A stretch of 64,000 nt of DNA from Qipengyuania profundimaris (lineage in GTDB: Bacteria > Pseudomonadota > Alphaproteobacteria > Sphingomonadales > Sphingomonadaceae), in contig NZ_JAVAIM010000002.1 in the NCBI RefSeq assembly GCF_030717945.1, positions 1 to 64,000 of the forward strand, read 5' to 3'. This document shows positions 24,327-32,809 of the stretch, piece after piece. The position numbers were made by a program, and so were the translations under genes. Every line of letters begins with the position of its first letter. Positions within the stretch are counted from its first letter, which is position 1. The notes below the pieces were generated by a model. The model saw nothing but the letters and a program-made list of their open reading frames with translations. It did not search any database and was not told the DNA's origin.

Positions 24327-26492
24327 ATGATGACGAGGATCGTGCTGGCGGCGCTGGCCGCGCTATCGCTTGGGGCGTGCAATCTGGGTGCGGAGGAGGT
24401 GCCGGAGGGCGGTATCGACAATTTCCGCCTGGTAAATGCGGGCCAGGATCCGGCCAACTGGATCACCCATGGCGGCACCTATGCCGAGCAGCGCTATTCC
24501 CCGCTGACGCAGGTCGATCGCGACAGCGTGGGCGATCTCGGTCTCGCCTGGTTCGCGGATATGGATACGGCGCGCGGGCAGGAAGCGACGCCGCTGGTCA
24601 TGGATGGCAAGCTCTACGTCACCAGCGCGTGGAGCAAGGTCTTCGCCTTCGATGCTGCCACGGGCGAACCGCTGTGGAGCTACGATCCGCAAGTACCGGG
24701 CGAAACCGGTGTGAAGGCCTGTTGCGACGTGGTCAATCGCGGGCTGGCCGCCTGGGGCGAACACCTGTTCCTCGGCACGCTGGATGGACGGCTGGTCGCG
24801 CTCGATCGCGACACGGGCGAGGTGGCGTGGGAGAAGGTCACCGTCGATCAGGACGCCAGCTATACCATCACCGGCGCGCCGCGCGTGATCGACGGCAAGG
24901 TGCTGATCGGCAATGGCGGCGCGGAATTCGGCGTGCGCGGCTATATCGCCGCATACGATGCCGCCGATGGCGAGGAGCTGTGGCGCTTCTACACCGTGCC
25001 CGGCGGCGAGGACCGCGAGGCGGAGCCGGAATATCTAAAGGCCGCCGCGGAGACCTGGTCGGGCGACACGCTCTACGGCGAAGAGAGCATCGGCGGCGGG
25101 GGCACGGTGTGGGATTCGATGGCCTACGATCCCGAACTGGACCTGCTCTATTTCGGGGTCGGTAACGGCAGCCCGTGGAACCGGGCCTATCGCAGCCCCG
25201 GCGCAGACGGGACGGGCGAAGGGGACAATCTCTACCTGTCCAGCATCGTCGCGATCCGGCCCGATACGGGCGAGTATGTCTGGCATTACCAGACCACTCC
25301 GGGCGAAACCTGGGACTACACCGCTACGCAGCACATCGTCCTCGCCGACATGGAGATCGACGGGCGCGAGCGGCAGGTGCTGATGCAGGCGCCCAAGAAC
25401 GGTTATTTCTACGTGCTCGACCGCGCGACGGGAGAGTTTATCAGCGCCGAGCCCTATATCCCGCTCAACTGGTCGACCGGGATGGACGAAAACGGGCGAC
25501 CGATCATGAACCCGGAAACCCGTATCGACGTGACAGGCGAACCGGCGCTGGTGATGCCGGGGCCGCTGGGCGGGCATAACTGGCATCCGATGGCCTACAG
25601 CCCGGACGAGAACCTCGTCTACATCCCGGCCTTCGAGGCGGCGATGTTGTACGCGCCCGAAGCAAACTGGAAACCCGACCGCGCGCGCGGCTTCAACGTC
25701 GGCTTCGATCTCGGCGCAGGCGACCTGCCGCCCGACCTCGGTATTCGCCGCGAGGTGCAAGGGACGATCACGGGCAAGCTGATGGCATGGGATCCGGTCA
25801 ATCAGGAAGCCAAGTGGACCGTCGAACATCCCGGCCCGTGGAACGGCGGCGTGCTTGCGACCGGTGGCGGACTGGTGTTCCAAGGCAATTCGGGCAGCGA
25901 ATTCGCCGCCTATGACAGCGCGACCGGCGACAAATTGTGGAGCTTTGCCGCACAAACCGGCGTCGTCGCCCCGCCCATCACCTATACCGTGAACGGCGAG
26001 CAATATGTCGCCGTACTGGCCGGCTGGGGCGGTGCTTTTGCGCTAAGCGCAGACGGCACGCTGATCGATCAGATGAAGCCGGTCCGCAACATCAGCCGCC
26101 TGCTGGTGTTCAAGCTGGGCGGCACCGGCACACTGCCCGAAGCGCCGACGCTGGCCCGCGCCCCGCTCGACCCTCCGCCCAGCCGTGCGAGCGCTGCAAC
26201 CATCGAACTCGGCCGCGAGAAATACGCCCGCTATTGTGCCGTGTGCCACGCGCCGGGCGCGGTCGGCTCGACCGTACTGCCGGATCTGCGCCGTTCGGGC
26301 GCGCTGGAGAACCCGGCGGCGTGGCTGCAGATCGTCCATGACGGAGCGCTCAAGGACAACGGCATGGCCAGCTTCGCAGGCTCGCTCTCCAAGGAAGAGA
26401 TGCAGGCGATCCGCGAATATGTGATCAAGCGCGCCAACGAGGACAAGGCGATGGAAGCGCAACTGGCGCAGGATCAGGTGGCTAGGCGCTAG
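24327..26492 (+). CDS. PQQ-dependent alcohol dehydrogenase with C-terminal cytochrome c (quinohemoprotein)
   Basis: The protein has 721 residues. It starts with a lipobox-like signal (LSLGAC). An eight-bladed PQQ propeller follows, with the vicinal disulfide KACCDVV (about residue 131), repeated W-docking motifs (FDAATGEPLWSYD and others) and the active-site GDNLYLSSIVA. The C-terminal haem domain has CAVCH (about 637) and a Met ligand likely in DNGMASFAG. The residue two positions after the catalytic Asp is Leu rather than Asp, which argues against a lanthanide-dependent enzyme. It would oxidise periplasmic alcohols and feed electrons to the respiratory chain. No PQQ synthesis genes are in the window. 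Confidence 0.93.
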   Translation: MMTRIVLAALAALSLGACNLGAEEVPEGGIDNFRLVNAGQDPANWITHGGTYAEQRYSPLTQVDRDSVGDLGLAWFADMDTARGQEATPLVMDGKLYVTSAWSKVFAFDAATGEPLWSYDPQVPGETGVKACCDVVNRGLAAWGEHLFLGTLDGRLVALDRDTGEVAWEKVTVDQDASYTITGAPRVIDGKVLIGNGGAEFGVRGYIAAYDAADGEELWRFYTVPGGEDREAEPEYLKAAAETWSGDTLYGEESIGGGGTVWDSMAYDPELDLLYFGVGNGSPWNRAYRSPGADGTGEGDNLYLSSIVAIRPDTGEYVWHYQTTPGETWDYTATQHIVLADMEIDGRERQVLMQAPKNGYFYVLDRATGEFISAEPYIPLNWSTGMDENGRPIMNPETRIDVTGEPALVMPGPLGGHNWHPMAYSPDENLVYIPAFEAAMLYAPEANWKPDRARGFNVGFDLGAGDLPPDLGIRREVQGTITGKLMAWDPVNQEAKWTVEHPGPWNGGVLATGGGLVFQGNSGSEFAAYDSATGDKLWSFAAQTGVVAPPITYTVNGEQYVAVLAGWGGAFALSADGTLIDQMKPVRNISRLLVFKLGGTGTLPEAPTLARAPLDPPPSRASAATIELGREKYARYCAVCHAPGAVGSTVLPDLRRSGALENPAAWLQIVHDGALKDNGMASFAGSLSKEEMQAIREYVIKRANEDKAMEAQLAQDQVARR

Positions 26493-27886
26493 GCGCTGCG
26501 CAGGCTCTCCCACGGGCCGGTGATGGCATAGGTGAAGCCCGGCTCCTGCACGTTGACGAACAGCGTGCCGCCGTCGGGCGAGAAGCAGGCGCCGCAGAAT
26601 TCGGCGCTTTCCTCATGCGCATTGCGGGCGAAATCGTAGATCGCGCCGTCGGGTGTGAGGCCGCGCAAATAGTTGTCGCCGCGCCCGTCCTCGCAGATCA
26701 TCAGGTCGCCCCACGGCGTGACCGCAAGGTTGTCGCACAAGTCGAGCGTGTCGGCTCCCGGGCTCTCGTAGATGAGCATCAGCATGTCCGCCGCGCCATC
26801 CTTCCCCGGCGCAAGCTGCCAGACCTGCCCGGTGTGGTCGGCGCCGCCCTCCGTGCAGTTGAAGAAATGCGCGCCCTGGCCGTCGCCGCGCGAACCGTAG
26901 GCTAGCCCTTCTCCGCGTGTGAACATCGCCGCGCCTGCCGCGAAGCCGCGCTTGCGCAGGTCGCCTTCGGGCGATTCGACATCCTCGAGATCGATCCAGC
27001 GGACGGGCATTGCCTTCCCCGGCTCGATCCGCTCGGCCGAACCACGGCTCCAGTCGCGCGCATAGTTGCGTGTGTCCGCACTGTCGCGGCCGACGATAGC
27101 CAGCGCCTGCAAGCGGCCGCCCGCGGCGAGCTTGCCGCGCTCGTTGGGGATGAAGCGATAGAACAGGCCTTCGCGATCGTCCTCGGTCAGGTAAACGATG
27201 CCGCTTTCGGGATCGACCGATACCGCTTCGTGGGCGAAGCGGCCCATGGCGGTCAGCGGGACGGGATCGACCGGGTCAGTGGCATCGGCAGGCACTTCGA
27301 AGACGAAACCGTGGGCCCGCTGCGCGTCTTCTTCACCGACCTTGAGCGGCTGCTCCTCGCAAGTCAGCCAGCTGCCCCAAGGCGTCGTTCCGCCCGAGCA
27401 GTTCGCAGCGGTGCCGAGAAGCGAGATGTTGTCGCGCACGACCTCGCCGGATGCCGCGTCGATGACGACATTGGTCGTGCCGCCGAAGAACGGATCGCCT
27501 TCGCGCCGCGCGTCGTAGATGCGGGCGGCATCGAACTGCGCCAAACCCTTCGATGCATCGGTGAATGGGTGGCCATGATCGATATTGGCCCAATTCTCAT
27601 GATTGCGCACGAGGACCCAATGGTTCGCCATCGTCGGATGTGCGAAACAGCCCATGCCGTCGGGCCGGCCGGGCGTGGCGAAGCCGTCGCTCATCAGCTT
27701 GCCGGTTTGCGTCAACAGGCGATAGGAGAAGCCCTCAGGCAGATCGAGCAGGCCTTGCGGATCGGGCACTAGCCGCCTGCCGGGATTGGCACTGTAGGCG
27801 CGAGTGAGACTGCCGGACCCCAGCGCGGCGAAGGCGACGAAGGCGGCGCTGGAGGCCTTGAGGAGGTTGCGGCGGTCGATGGTCAT
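26489..27886 (-). CDS. PhoX-like (DUF839) Tat-exported phosphatase-family protein
   Basis: The protein has 465 residues from the ATG at 27886, chosen because it gives a clean twin-arginine signal (DRRNLLKASSAAFVAFAALGSGSLTRA). The body matches the DUF839/PhoX beta-propeller family (FAHPTMANHWVLVRNHENW, NCSGGTTPWGSWLTCEE, GRFAHEAVSVDPESGIVYLTEDD, EFCGACFSPDGGTLFVNVQEPG). Classical PhoX enzymes use iron-calcium centres for phosphatase activity; whether this shorter member is a phosphatase is inference. Its 3' end overlaps that of the convergent PQQ dehydrogenase by 4 bp. Confidence 0.85.
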   Translation of the reverse strand: MTIDRRNLLKASSAAFVAFAALGSGSLTRAYSANPGRRLVPDPQGLLDLPEGFSYRLLTQTGKLMSDGFATPGRPDGMGCFAHPTMANHWVLVRNHENWANIDHGHPFTDASKGLAQFDAARIYDARREGDPFFGGTTNVVIDAASGEVVRDNISLLGTAANCSGGTTPWGSWLTCEEQPLKVGEEDAQRAHGFVFEVPADATDPVDPVPLTAMGRFAHEAVSVDPESGIVYLTEDDREGLFYRFIPNERGKLAAGGRLQALAIVGRDSADTRNYARDWSRGSAERIEPGKAMPVRWIDLEDVESPEGDLRKRGFAAGAAMFTRGEGLAYGSRGDGQGAHFFNCTEGGADHTGQVWQLAPGKDGAADMLMLIYESPGADTLDLCDNLAVTPWGDLMICEDGRGDNYLRGLTPDGAIYDFARNAHEESAEFCGACFSPDGGTLFVNVQEPGFTYAITGPWESLRSA

Positions 27887-27965
27887 GGTCTGGTATCCTG
27901 CAAAGTCTGCTGGCAGGCTAGCTACCGCAGACGACACCTCCATGACAGGTTCTTTCGGCGGTCCG

Positions 27966-28820
27966 TCAGCTACGAAAGACTACCGTCCGCCGGCCGTTGA
28001 GAAGAACCCGCTCTTCGAGATGGAGCCGGACCGCTTCGGCCAACACACGGTTTTCGATCTCGCGCCCCTTGCGGACCAGCTCTTCGGGCGTGTCCGCATG
28101 GCTGATCGGTTCGGCGGCCTGATGGATTATCGGCCCTTCGTCGAGATCGCTGGTGACGTAATGGGCGCTCGCGCCGATCATCTTGACCCCGCGCTCATAG
28201 GCCTGGTGATAGGGTTTGGCCCCCTTGAAGCCCGGCAGGAAGCTATGGTGGATGTTGATGCAGCGTCCGGCGAAGTGAGAGGCCTGCTCGTCCGACAGGA
28301 TTTGCATGTAACGCGCCAGTACGACGAGCTCGGCGCCGGTACGCTCGGCGATCTTGCGCACCTGCGCTTCCTGCTCGGCCTTGCCGTCGCGGGAGATCGG
28401 CAAATAGTGGAACGGGATATCGCCCAGATGCGTGTGCCCGATCGCTTCGCGCGGGTGGTTGGAGACGATGGCGACCGGCTCCATCGCAAGCTCCCCGATC
28501 CGCCACCGATAGAGCAGGTCGGCGAGGCAATGGTCGAACTTGCTCACCATGATGAGCACACGGCGCGGCCGATCGCGGCTGACCAGCTTCCAGTCCATCC
28601 CGAACGCGCCTGCAATCGCTGCGAAATCCTCTCGCAGACTGTCCGCCGAGGCGCCGCCCGGGTCGAATTCGACGCGCATGAAAAAGGCATCGGCGGCGCG
28701 GTCGTTGAACTGCTGCGCCTCGAGGATATTGCCGCCACGCTCGAACAGGAAGGACGTGACGCGCGCGGTTATGCCGGGGCGGTCCGTGCAGGACAGGGTG
28801 AGGACGAGCGGGTGGACCAT
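27966..28820 (-). CDS. purU: Formyltetrahydrofolate deformylase
   Basis: The protein has 284 residues: an N-terminal ACT domain ([34 protein letters not shown]) followed by a formyltransferase fold with the catalytic Asn-His-Asp set in [35 protein letters not shown] and TSDLDEGPI. It hydrolyses 10-formyl-THF to THF and formate, balancing one-carbon pools. The formate can feed PurT, encoded 2.5 kb away on the same strand. The gene is separated from the peptide locus by a 207-bp divergent intergenic region. Confidence 0.96.
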   Translation of the reverse strand: MVHPLVLTLSCTDRPGITARVTSFLFERGGNILEAQQFNDRAADAFFMRVEFDPGGASADSLREDFAAIAGAFGMDWKLVSRDRPRRVLIMVSKFDHCLADLLYRWRIGELAMEPVAIVSNHPREAIGHTHLGDIPFHYLPISRDGKAEQEAQVRKIAERTGAELVVLARYMQILSDEQASHFAGRCINIHHSFLPGFKGAKPYHQAYERGVKMIGASAHYVTSDLDEGPIIHQAAEPISHADTPEELVRKGREIENRVLAEAVRLHLEERVLLNGRRTVVFRS

Positions 28821-29027
28821 CGATTTCGGCTACGCCAGAAGCGGAAGAACGCGCAAGCTAGCTGAACTATGCAAACCACACGACGAGATTGCAGCGCGTA
28901 CAGCGACACGAGTTAGGGCGAACGGGCTATCGCAATCATCCTAGCGAAGCTGCTCTATAGGAAACAGCCATGGAAAGGCGGACCAAGTCGGGACCCCGGC
29001 CTTCGGGGTGGACATTGGAGAAATGAG

Positions 29028-29258
29028 ATGAATGCAATAGCAACAGGGGGCCACGGCGCCATCAAGGAACTTGGTTCTGCTGAACTGGAGATGGTCGGTG
29101 GCGCGGTCGATTCCGCCGATCTCGAAACGCTTTCGCTGGCTGCAGGCGCAGTTGCCGCAGTCGCATCGGTCACTCCCATTCCGGGCGCGCGTTTCGTCGC
29201 TGCCGGTGCGGCGGTCGTGACCGTTGGCGCGTATCTGACCGCACAGATCATCGACTAG
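29028..29258 (+). CDS. Bacteriocin-like peptide 1 with double-glycine leader
   Basis: The peptide has 76 residues. Residues 1-25 look like a double-glycine leader (KELGSAELEMVGG, matching the LS--EL--I-GG pattern cleaved by peptidase-containing ABC exporters). The remaining 51 residues are rich in Ala, Gly and Val, with a hydrophobic, glycine-spaced helix (AAGAVAAVASVTPIPGARFV, then AAGAAVVTVGAYL). A good GGAG site precedes the ATG. A small hairpin (28993-28998 with 29004-29009) lies just upstream. It is the first of three tightly packed genes. Its exporter is not in the window. Confidence 0.65.
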   Translation: MNAIATGGHGAIKELGSAELEMVGGAVDSADLETLSLAAGAVAAVASVTPIPGARFVAAGAAVVTVGAYLTAQIID

Positions 29259-29268
29259 AGAGGTGCAG

Positions 29269-29484
29269 ATGCTTCAGATGCAAAACCAGCCGATCGCCAC
29301 ACTCAACTTCGAGGAAATCGATGCTGTCGGAGGCGGCGAGCTTACCGCTCGCGAGGTCGCTGAAACCGGTCTCGTAATCATCGCCGTCGCACCGGCTACC
29401 GGCCCGGCCGCGCCTTTGGTGGCTGCCATCGGTACGACCGCCGTACTGTTCGGCGGGCTCATTCATGGAATGGATGCCGGATAA
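29269..29484 (+). CDS. Bacteriocin-like peptide 2 with double-glycine leader
   Basis: The peptide has 71 residues from the ATG at 29269 (AGAGAGG site, 5-bp spacing). The leader of 22 residues ends in ATLNFEEIDAVGG; the core (49 aa) is hydrophobic and Gly/Ala/Pro-rich (AVAPATGPAAPLVAAIG, FGGLIHGMDAG). It starts 10 bp after peptide 1 and its TAA overlaps the next start (TAATG), so all three genes are one translational unit. Two dissimilar leader peptides side by side resemble two-component (class IIb) bacteriocins. Confidence 0.65.
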   Translation: MLQMQNQPIATLNFEEIDAVGGGELTAREVAETGLVIIAVAPATGPAAPLVAAIGTTAVLFGGLIHGMDAG

Positions 29485-29858
29485 TGACAACAGGCCGCCG
29501 ACAAACGCGCAAAGGAGTCATTCGATTGCTGGCCTTGGTCGGCGGCCTGATTGCTATTGGCTTCACGGGCGTCAAAGCTCTTCAGGCCTCTGTACCCGTG
29601 ATTTCGATGATCATCGCTCTATTGATCCTGACTGCAATCACGATCGTGCATGTCAGGGCTTACAGACTTGCGTCCCGGTCCAATGGCCTTGCGTCCGACG
29701 GTTCGCGCGGCATGCCGGCCCTGATCGTGACGACGTTCCTGAGCATCTACAGCATCGTCATCGTCGTGCCCCAATTCGATCTCTGGCAGCCGATCCTCAT
29801 CCCCGGTGTCGTCGCATTCATCGGCGCTGCTTTTCTGGTAAACGAAGCTTCGTCCTGA
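29484..29858 (+). CDS. Four-helix membrane protein, candidate immunity protein
   Basis: The protein has 124 residues with a basic N-terminus (MTTGRRQTRKGVIR) and about four membrane helices (residues 12-33, 37-60, 77-98, 101-122). I recognise no family. It is translationally coupled to bacteriocin-like peptide 2. Immunity proteins of two-peptide bacteriocins are typically small, four-helix membrane proteins encoded directly behind the peptides, so that role is the best inference. It could instead be a membrane partner or transporter fragment. Confidence 0.6.
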   Translation: MTTGRRQTRKGVIRLLALVGGLIAIGFTGVKALQASVPVISMIIALLILTAITIVHVRAYRLASRSNGLASDGSRGMPALIVTTFLSIYSIVIVVPQFDLWQPILIPGVVAFIGAAFLVNEASS

Positions 29859-29907
29859 ACGGGGCAGTTTGGGCCCAGCGTCATGTCGCGCAGTCAACGC
29901 CGAAATG

Positions 29908-30225
29908 TCAGTCCTCGAAAAGGACTTCCCGCATACCTGCTTCGCGTAATGCGATCGCAACGATGTCTTTCTGGCTGGGCGACAATGGCAACTCCGTCGC
30001 CACGACATGCGCGATCGGGTCTTTAAGCGAAAAGCCGCCGACCAGAAGTTGCCGGATGGCGCGGACGATCGTGTCTTCCAAGAATCGTGTGTTCGCGATC
30101 AGCGAACCGTCGGACGAGAAGGCATGCTGCGCGGTCTGGTCCACGAACTTGCCGGTCGTGCGGTCGGTCACCTGGATCCGGTTGCGATAGATGGACACGT
30201 CCACATCGAGGCGGCGGATATCCAT
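29908..30225 (-). CDS. Hypothetical protein, 105 aa, weakly MreB-like
   Basis: The start of the protein (MDIRRLDVDVSIYRNRIQVTDRTTG) and its end (FSLKDPIAHVVATELPLSPSQKDIVAIALREAGMREVLFED) faintly resemble the first actin subdomain of MreB, including the piece around the AGAREVYLIE motif, but the ATP-binding loops are missing. It is the last gene of a minus-strand run and follows the flavin oxidoreductase by 5 bp. Codon use fits a real gene. The function is unknown and the MreB resemblance may be coincidental. Confidence 0.6.
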   Translation of the reverse strand: MDIRRLDVDVSIYRNRIQVTDRTTGKFVDQTAQHAFSSDGSLIANTRFLEDTIVRAIRQLLVGGFSLKDPIAHVVATELPLSPSQKDIVAIALREAGMREVLFED

Positions 30226-30230
30226 GCGGG

Positions 30231-31247
30231 TCAGCGGCGCGTGAGCGCGTCCTCGCTCTGCGCCATCAGCTTGTCGATGATAATCGCGACCGGTTCCTCT
30301 TCCTTCAGCATGCCGACCGACTGACCTGCCATCAGGCTGCCGTTCTCGACATCGCCGTCGATCACCGCGCGGCGCAGGGCGCCGGCCCAGTAATGCTCGA
30401 TCTGGAGCTGCGCCTCCGCCATCGCGATCTCCTCGCGGTCGAGCACGGCGGCGACTTCGCGCTGCTTGGCGGTGAATTCCTCCGTGCCCTTGTTCTTCAG
30501 CGCGCGCACCGGGATGACCGGCAGGCGCGCATCGACCTGGATGCTGGCGACGGCGTCGCGGGCGCTGGCGCGGAAGAAGGCCTTCTTGAAATCGGCGTGC
30601 GCGATGCTCTCCGTCGCACAGGCAAAGCGCGTGCCGAGCTGGACGCCCGCCGCACCCATCTCCAGATAGCCCGCGATCGCATGGCCGCGGCCAATCCCGC
30701 CGGCGACGAAGATCAGATGCTCCTCGGCCAGCTCGGGCAGCATTTCCTGTGCCAGCACGCTGGTCGAGACGGGGCCGATATGGCCGCCCGCTTCCATGCC
30801 CTCGATCACCAGCGCATCCGCGCCCGAGCGCAGCAGCTTTTTTGCAAGGGCCAGCGTAGGGGCGAAACAGATGACCTTGGCGGGGTTGGCGCCGCCCTTG
30901 ATCGCCTCAACGCTGCCCTTGGGCGGGATGCCGCCCGCAAGCACGACATGGCCGACCCCGTGCTTTTCGCAGACCTCGATCAGATCGAACAATTGCGGGT
31001 GCATGGTGATGAGGTTCACGCCGAACGGCTTGTCGGTCAGCGCCCTGGTCGCGGCGATTTCCTTGTCGAGCAAGTCCGGGTCCATCGCCCCGCAGGCGAT
31101 CACGCCGAAGCCGCCCGCATTGGAGATGGCGGAGACCAGATTGCGCTCCGACACCCAGCTCATCGCGCCGCACAGGATCGCGGTCTCGCTGCCGAGGAAG
31201 TCGATGCCGCGCTGCATCAGGCCAGTGGTTCTTGTGTAATTCTTCAT
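30231..31247 (-). CDS. Nitronate monooxygenase / enoyl-reductase-like flavin oxidoreductase
   Basis: The protein has 338 residues with an FMN TIM barrel of the 2-nitropropane dioxygenase family: GAMSWVSERNLVSAISNAGGFGVIACGAM at the N-terminus, VIEGMEAGGHIG (about residue 147) and the phosphate-binding FVAGGIGRGHAIAGYLEMGAAGVQLGTRFACATES. The substrate could be nitronates or enoyl compounds. It sits downstream of purT by 48 bp in the lysC-purT run. Confidence 0.88.
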   Translation of the reverse strand: MKNYTRTTGLMQRGIDFLGSETAILCGAMSWVSERNLVSAISNAGGFGVIACGAMDPDLLDKEIAATRALTDKPFGVNLITMHPQLFDLIEVCEKHGVGHVVLAGGIPPKGSVEAIKGGANPAKVICFAPTLALAKKLLRSGADALVIEGMEAGGHIGPVSTSVLAQEMLPELAEEHLIFVAGGIGRGHAIAGYLEMGAAGVQLGTRFACATESIAHADFKKAFFRASARDAVASIQVDARLPVIPVRALKNKGTEEFTAKQREVAAVLDREEIAMAEAQLQIEHYWAGALRRAVIDGDVENGSLMAGQSVGMLKEEEPVAIIIDKLMAQSEDALTRR

Positions 31248-31295
31248 CCGCAGGGCGCTTACTGCCGCTGTGCCGGCACGGCAAGCGGCAGTGCA

Positions 31296-32456
31296 TTAGT
31301 CGCCGTAGTGGATATGAACCTTGTTCGCTGCCTCGCGTGCCGCATGTCTCGCCGCGTCGGTGTCGCCCGCTGTCGCCAGAGCCACCCCCATGCGGCGATA
31401 GGGTCGGCTGCTCGGCTTGCCGAAGATGCGGACGTCCGCGCCGTTCGCCATCGCCTCGGCCAGCCCGCCATAGGACAGCGTCTCGCTGTCGCGGTCAGCA
31501 AGGATGACGGCGCTGGCGGCGGGGCGAGCGCGCAGCTCGGCAGGGATCGGCAAGCCCAGAATCGCGCGGGCATGGAGGTCGAACTCGGTGAGGTTCTGGC
31601 TGACCAGCGTGACCATGCCGGTATCGTGCGGGCGCGGGCTGAGTTCGGAGAAGATCACTTCCTCGCCCTTCACGAAGAATTCGACGCCGAACAGACCGTG
31701 CCCGCCGAGATTGTCGACCACCTTACGCGCCATGTCCTGCGCCTTGGCGATGGCATCGTCCGACATCGGCGTCGGCTGCCAGCTTTCCTGATAGTCGCCG
31801 CGTTCCTGTCGGTGGCCGATCGGCGGGCAGAAACTGACGCCGCCTTGATGGCGCACGGTCAGCAGGGTGATCTCGTAATCGAAATCGACGAACTGCTCAA
31901 CTATGACACGCTGCCGGTCGCCGCGCATATTGGCGACGGCATAGTCCCACGCAGCCTCGAGCCCGCTTTCGTCGCGGACGGTCGTCTGGCCCTTGCCGCT
32001 CGACGACATTACCGGCTTCATTACGCAAGGGAACGCGGTGTGCTGGGCAGCGGCGCGCACTTCCTCGAAATTCTTGGCGTAGCGGTAGCGTGACGTCACG
32101 AGGCCAAGCTCGTGCGCGGCGAGATCGCGGATACCGTCGCGGTTCATGGTTAGCTGCGCCGCCCGCGCCGAAGGAACGACCGTGAAACCTTCGCTCTCGA
32201 GCTCGGCCAGCACCTCGGTCCGGATCGCCTCGATTTCGGGCACGATATAGTCGGGCCGGTGCTGCTCGACGACAGCGCGCAGCCGCTCGGCATCGAGCAT
32301 AGAGAACACCTCGCGCGCGTCCGAAAGCTGCATAGCAGGCGCATGGTCGTATGAATCGCAGGCGATGACGTAGGCGCCCAGTCGCTTGGCCGAAATTACG
32401 AACTCGCGGCCAAGCTCACCGGAGCCGAGGAGAAGGATTTTCGCAGTGTTGCTCAC
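31296..32456 (-). CDS. purT: Formate-dependent phosphoribosylglycinamide formyltransferase
   Basis: The protein has 386 residues of the ATP-grasp family (ILLLGSGELGREFVISAKRLGAYVIACDSYDHAPAM, then VMKPVMSSSGKGQTTV and the Mg-binding FGVEFFVKGEEVIFSELSPRPHDTGMVTL). It makes formyl-GAR from GAR, formate and ATP in purine synthesis, as the folate-independent alternative to PurN. I chose the GTG at 32456 because it overlaps the upstream stop (GTGA), has an AGAGGAA site and gives the usual PurT N-terminus; an upstream ATG at 32486 is possible. Confidence 0.94.
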   Translation of the reverse strand: MSNTAKILLLGSGELGREFVISAKRLGAYVIACDSYDHAPAMQLSDAREVFSMLDAERLRAVVEQHRPDYIVPEIEAIRTEVLAELESEGFTVVPSARAAQLTMNRDGIRDLAAHELGLVTSRYRYAKNFEEVRAAAQHTAFPCVMKPVMSSSGKGQTTVRDESGLEAAWDYAVANMRGDRQRVIVEQFVDFDYEITLLTVRHQGGVSFCPPIGHRQERGDYQESWQPTPMSDDAIAKAQDMARKVVDNLGGHGLFGVEFFVKGEEVIFSELSPRPHDTGMVTLVSQNLTEFDLHARAILGLPIPAELRARPAASAVILADRDSETLSYGGLAEAMANGADVRIFGKPSSRPYRRMGVALATAGDTDAARHAAREAANKVHIHYGD

Positions 32457-32809
32457 GTATTCCTCTTTCGCTTTCGGTTGCCCCATCTGCTCCGCTGGCG
32501 CTTTTTCGCCGGGGCATTCCTGCCGCCGCTGAGTTGTGGTCCGCGATGCTTTTTCTCCTTCGAGAAGGCGCGCTCAAGGCGATACAGGATGGCCAAAAGT
32601 ACGCCGCCAGCAAAGATAAAACCTATGATCCCGAGCCAGTTGGCAAAGATGCGGTCGAAGACTGCTTCATTCCAACGGCCAGCTAATCCCCACGCGTAAA
32701 AGACGCCAAGCCCAGCAAGGGCCAACCGGAGCGTGAAAGCCCAGCACTCGATTGCAAAGTCGCTCCAGGTATCGAGGGCACGGTCGAGCGAGAAGTTACG
32801 CAGCCTCAT
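32453..32809 (-). CDS. Small membrane protein of unknown function
   Basis: The protein has 118 residues. Two hydrophobic segments are seen (about 20-42, CWAFTLRLALAGLGVFYAWGL, and 58-78, LGIIGFIFAGGVLLAILYRL) and a very basic C-terminal tail (KKEKHRGPQLSG... KKRQRSRWGNRKRKRN pattern). It overlaps the end of lysC by 14 bp and the start of purT by 4 bp, so it is a fully coupled operon member. No family was recognised. Confidence 0.75.
   Translation of the reverse strand: MRLRNFSLDRALDTWSDFAIECWAFTLRLALAGLGVFYAWGLAGRWNEAVFDRIFANWLGIIGFIFAGGVLLAILYRLERAFSKEKKHRGPQLSGGRNAPAKKRQRSRWGNRKRKRNT

Noticed and set aside
30087-32093. A long plus-strand open frame opposite the flavin oxidoreductase and purT
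   Set aside because: It is antisense to two recognised enzymes and has no recognisable domain.
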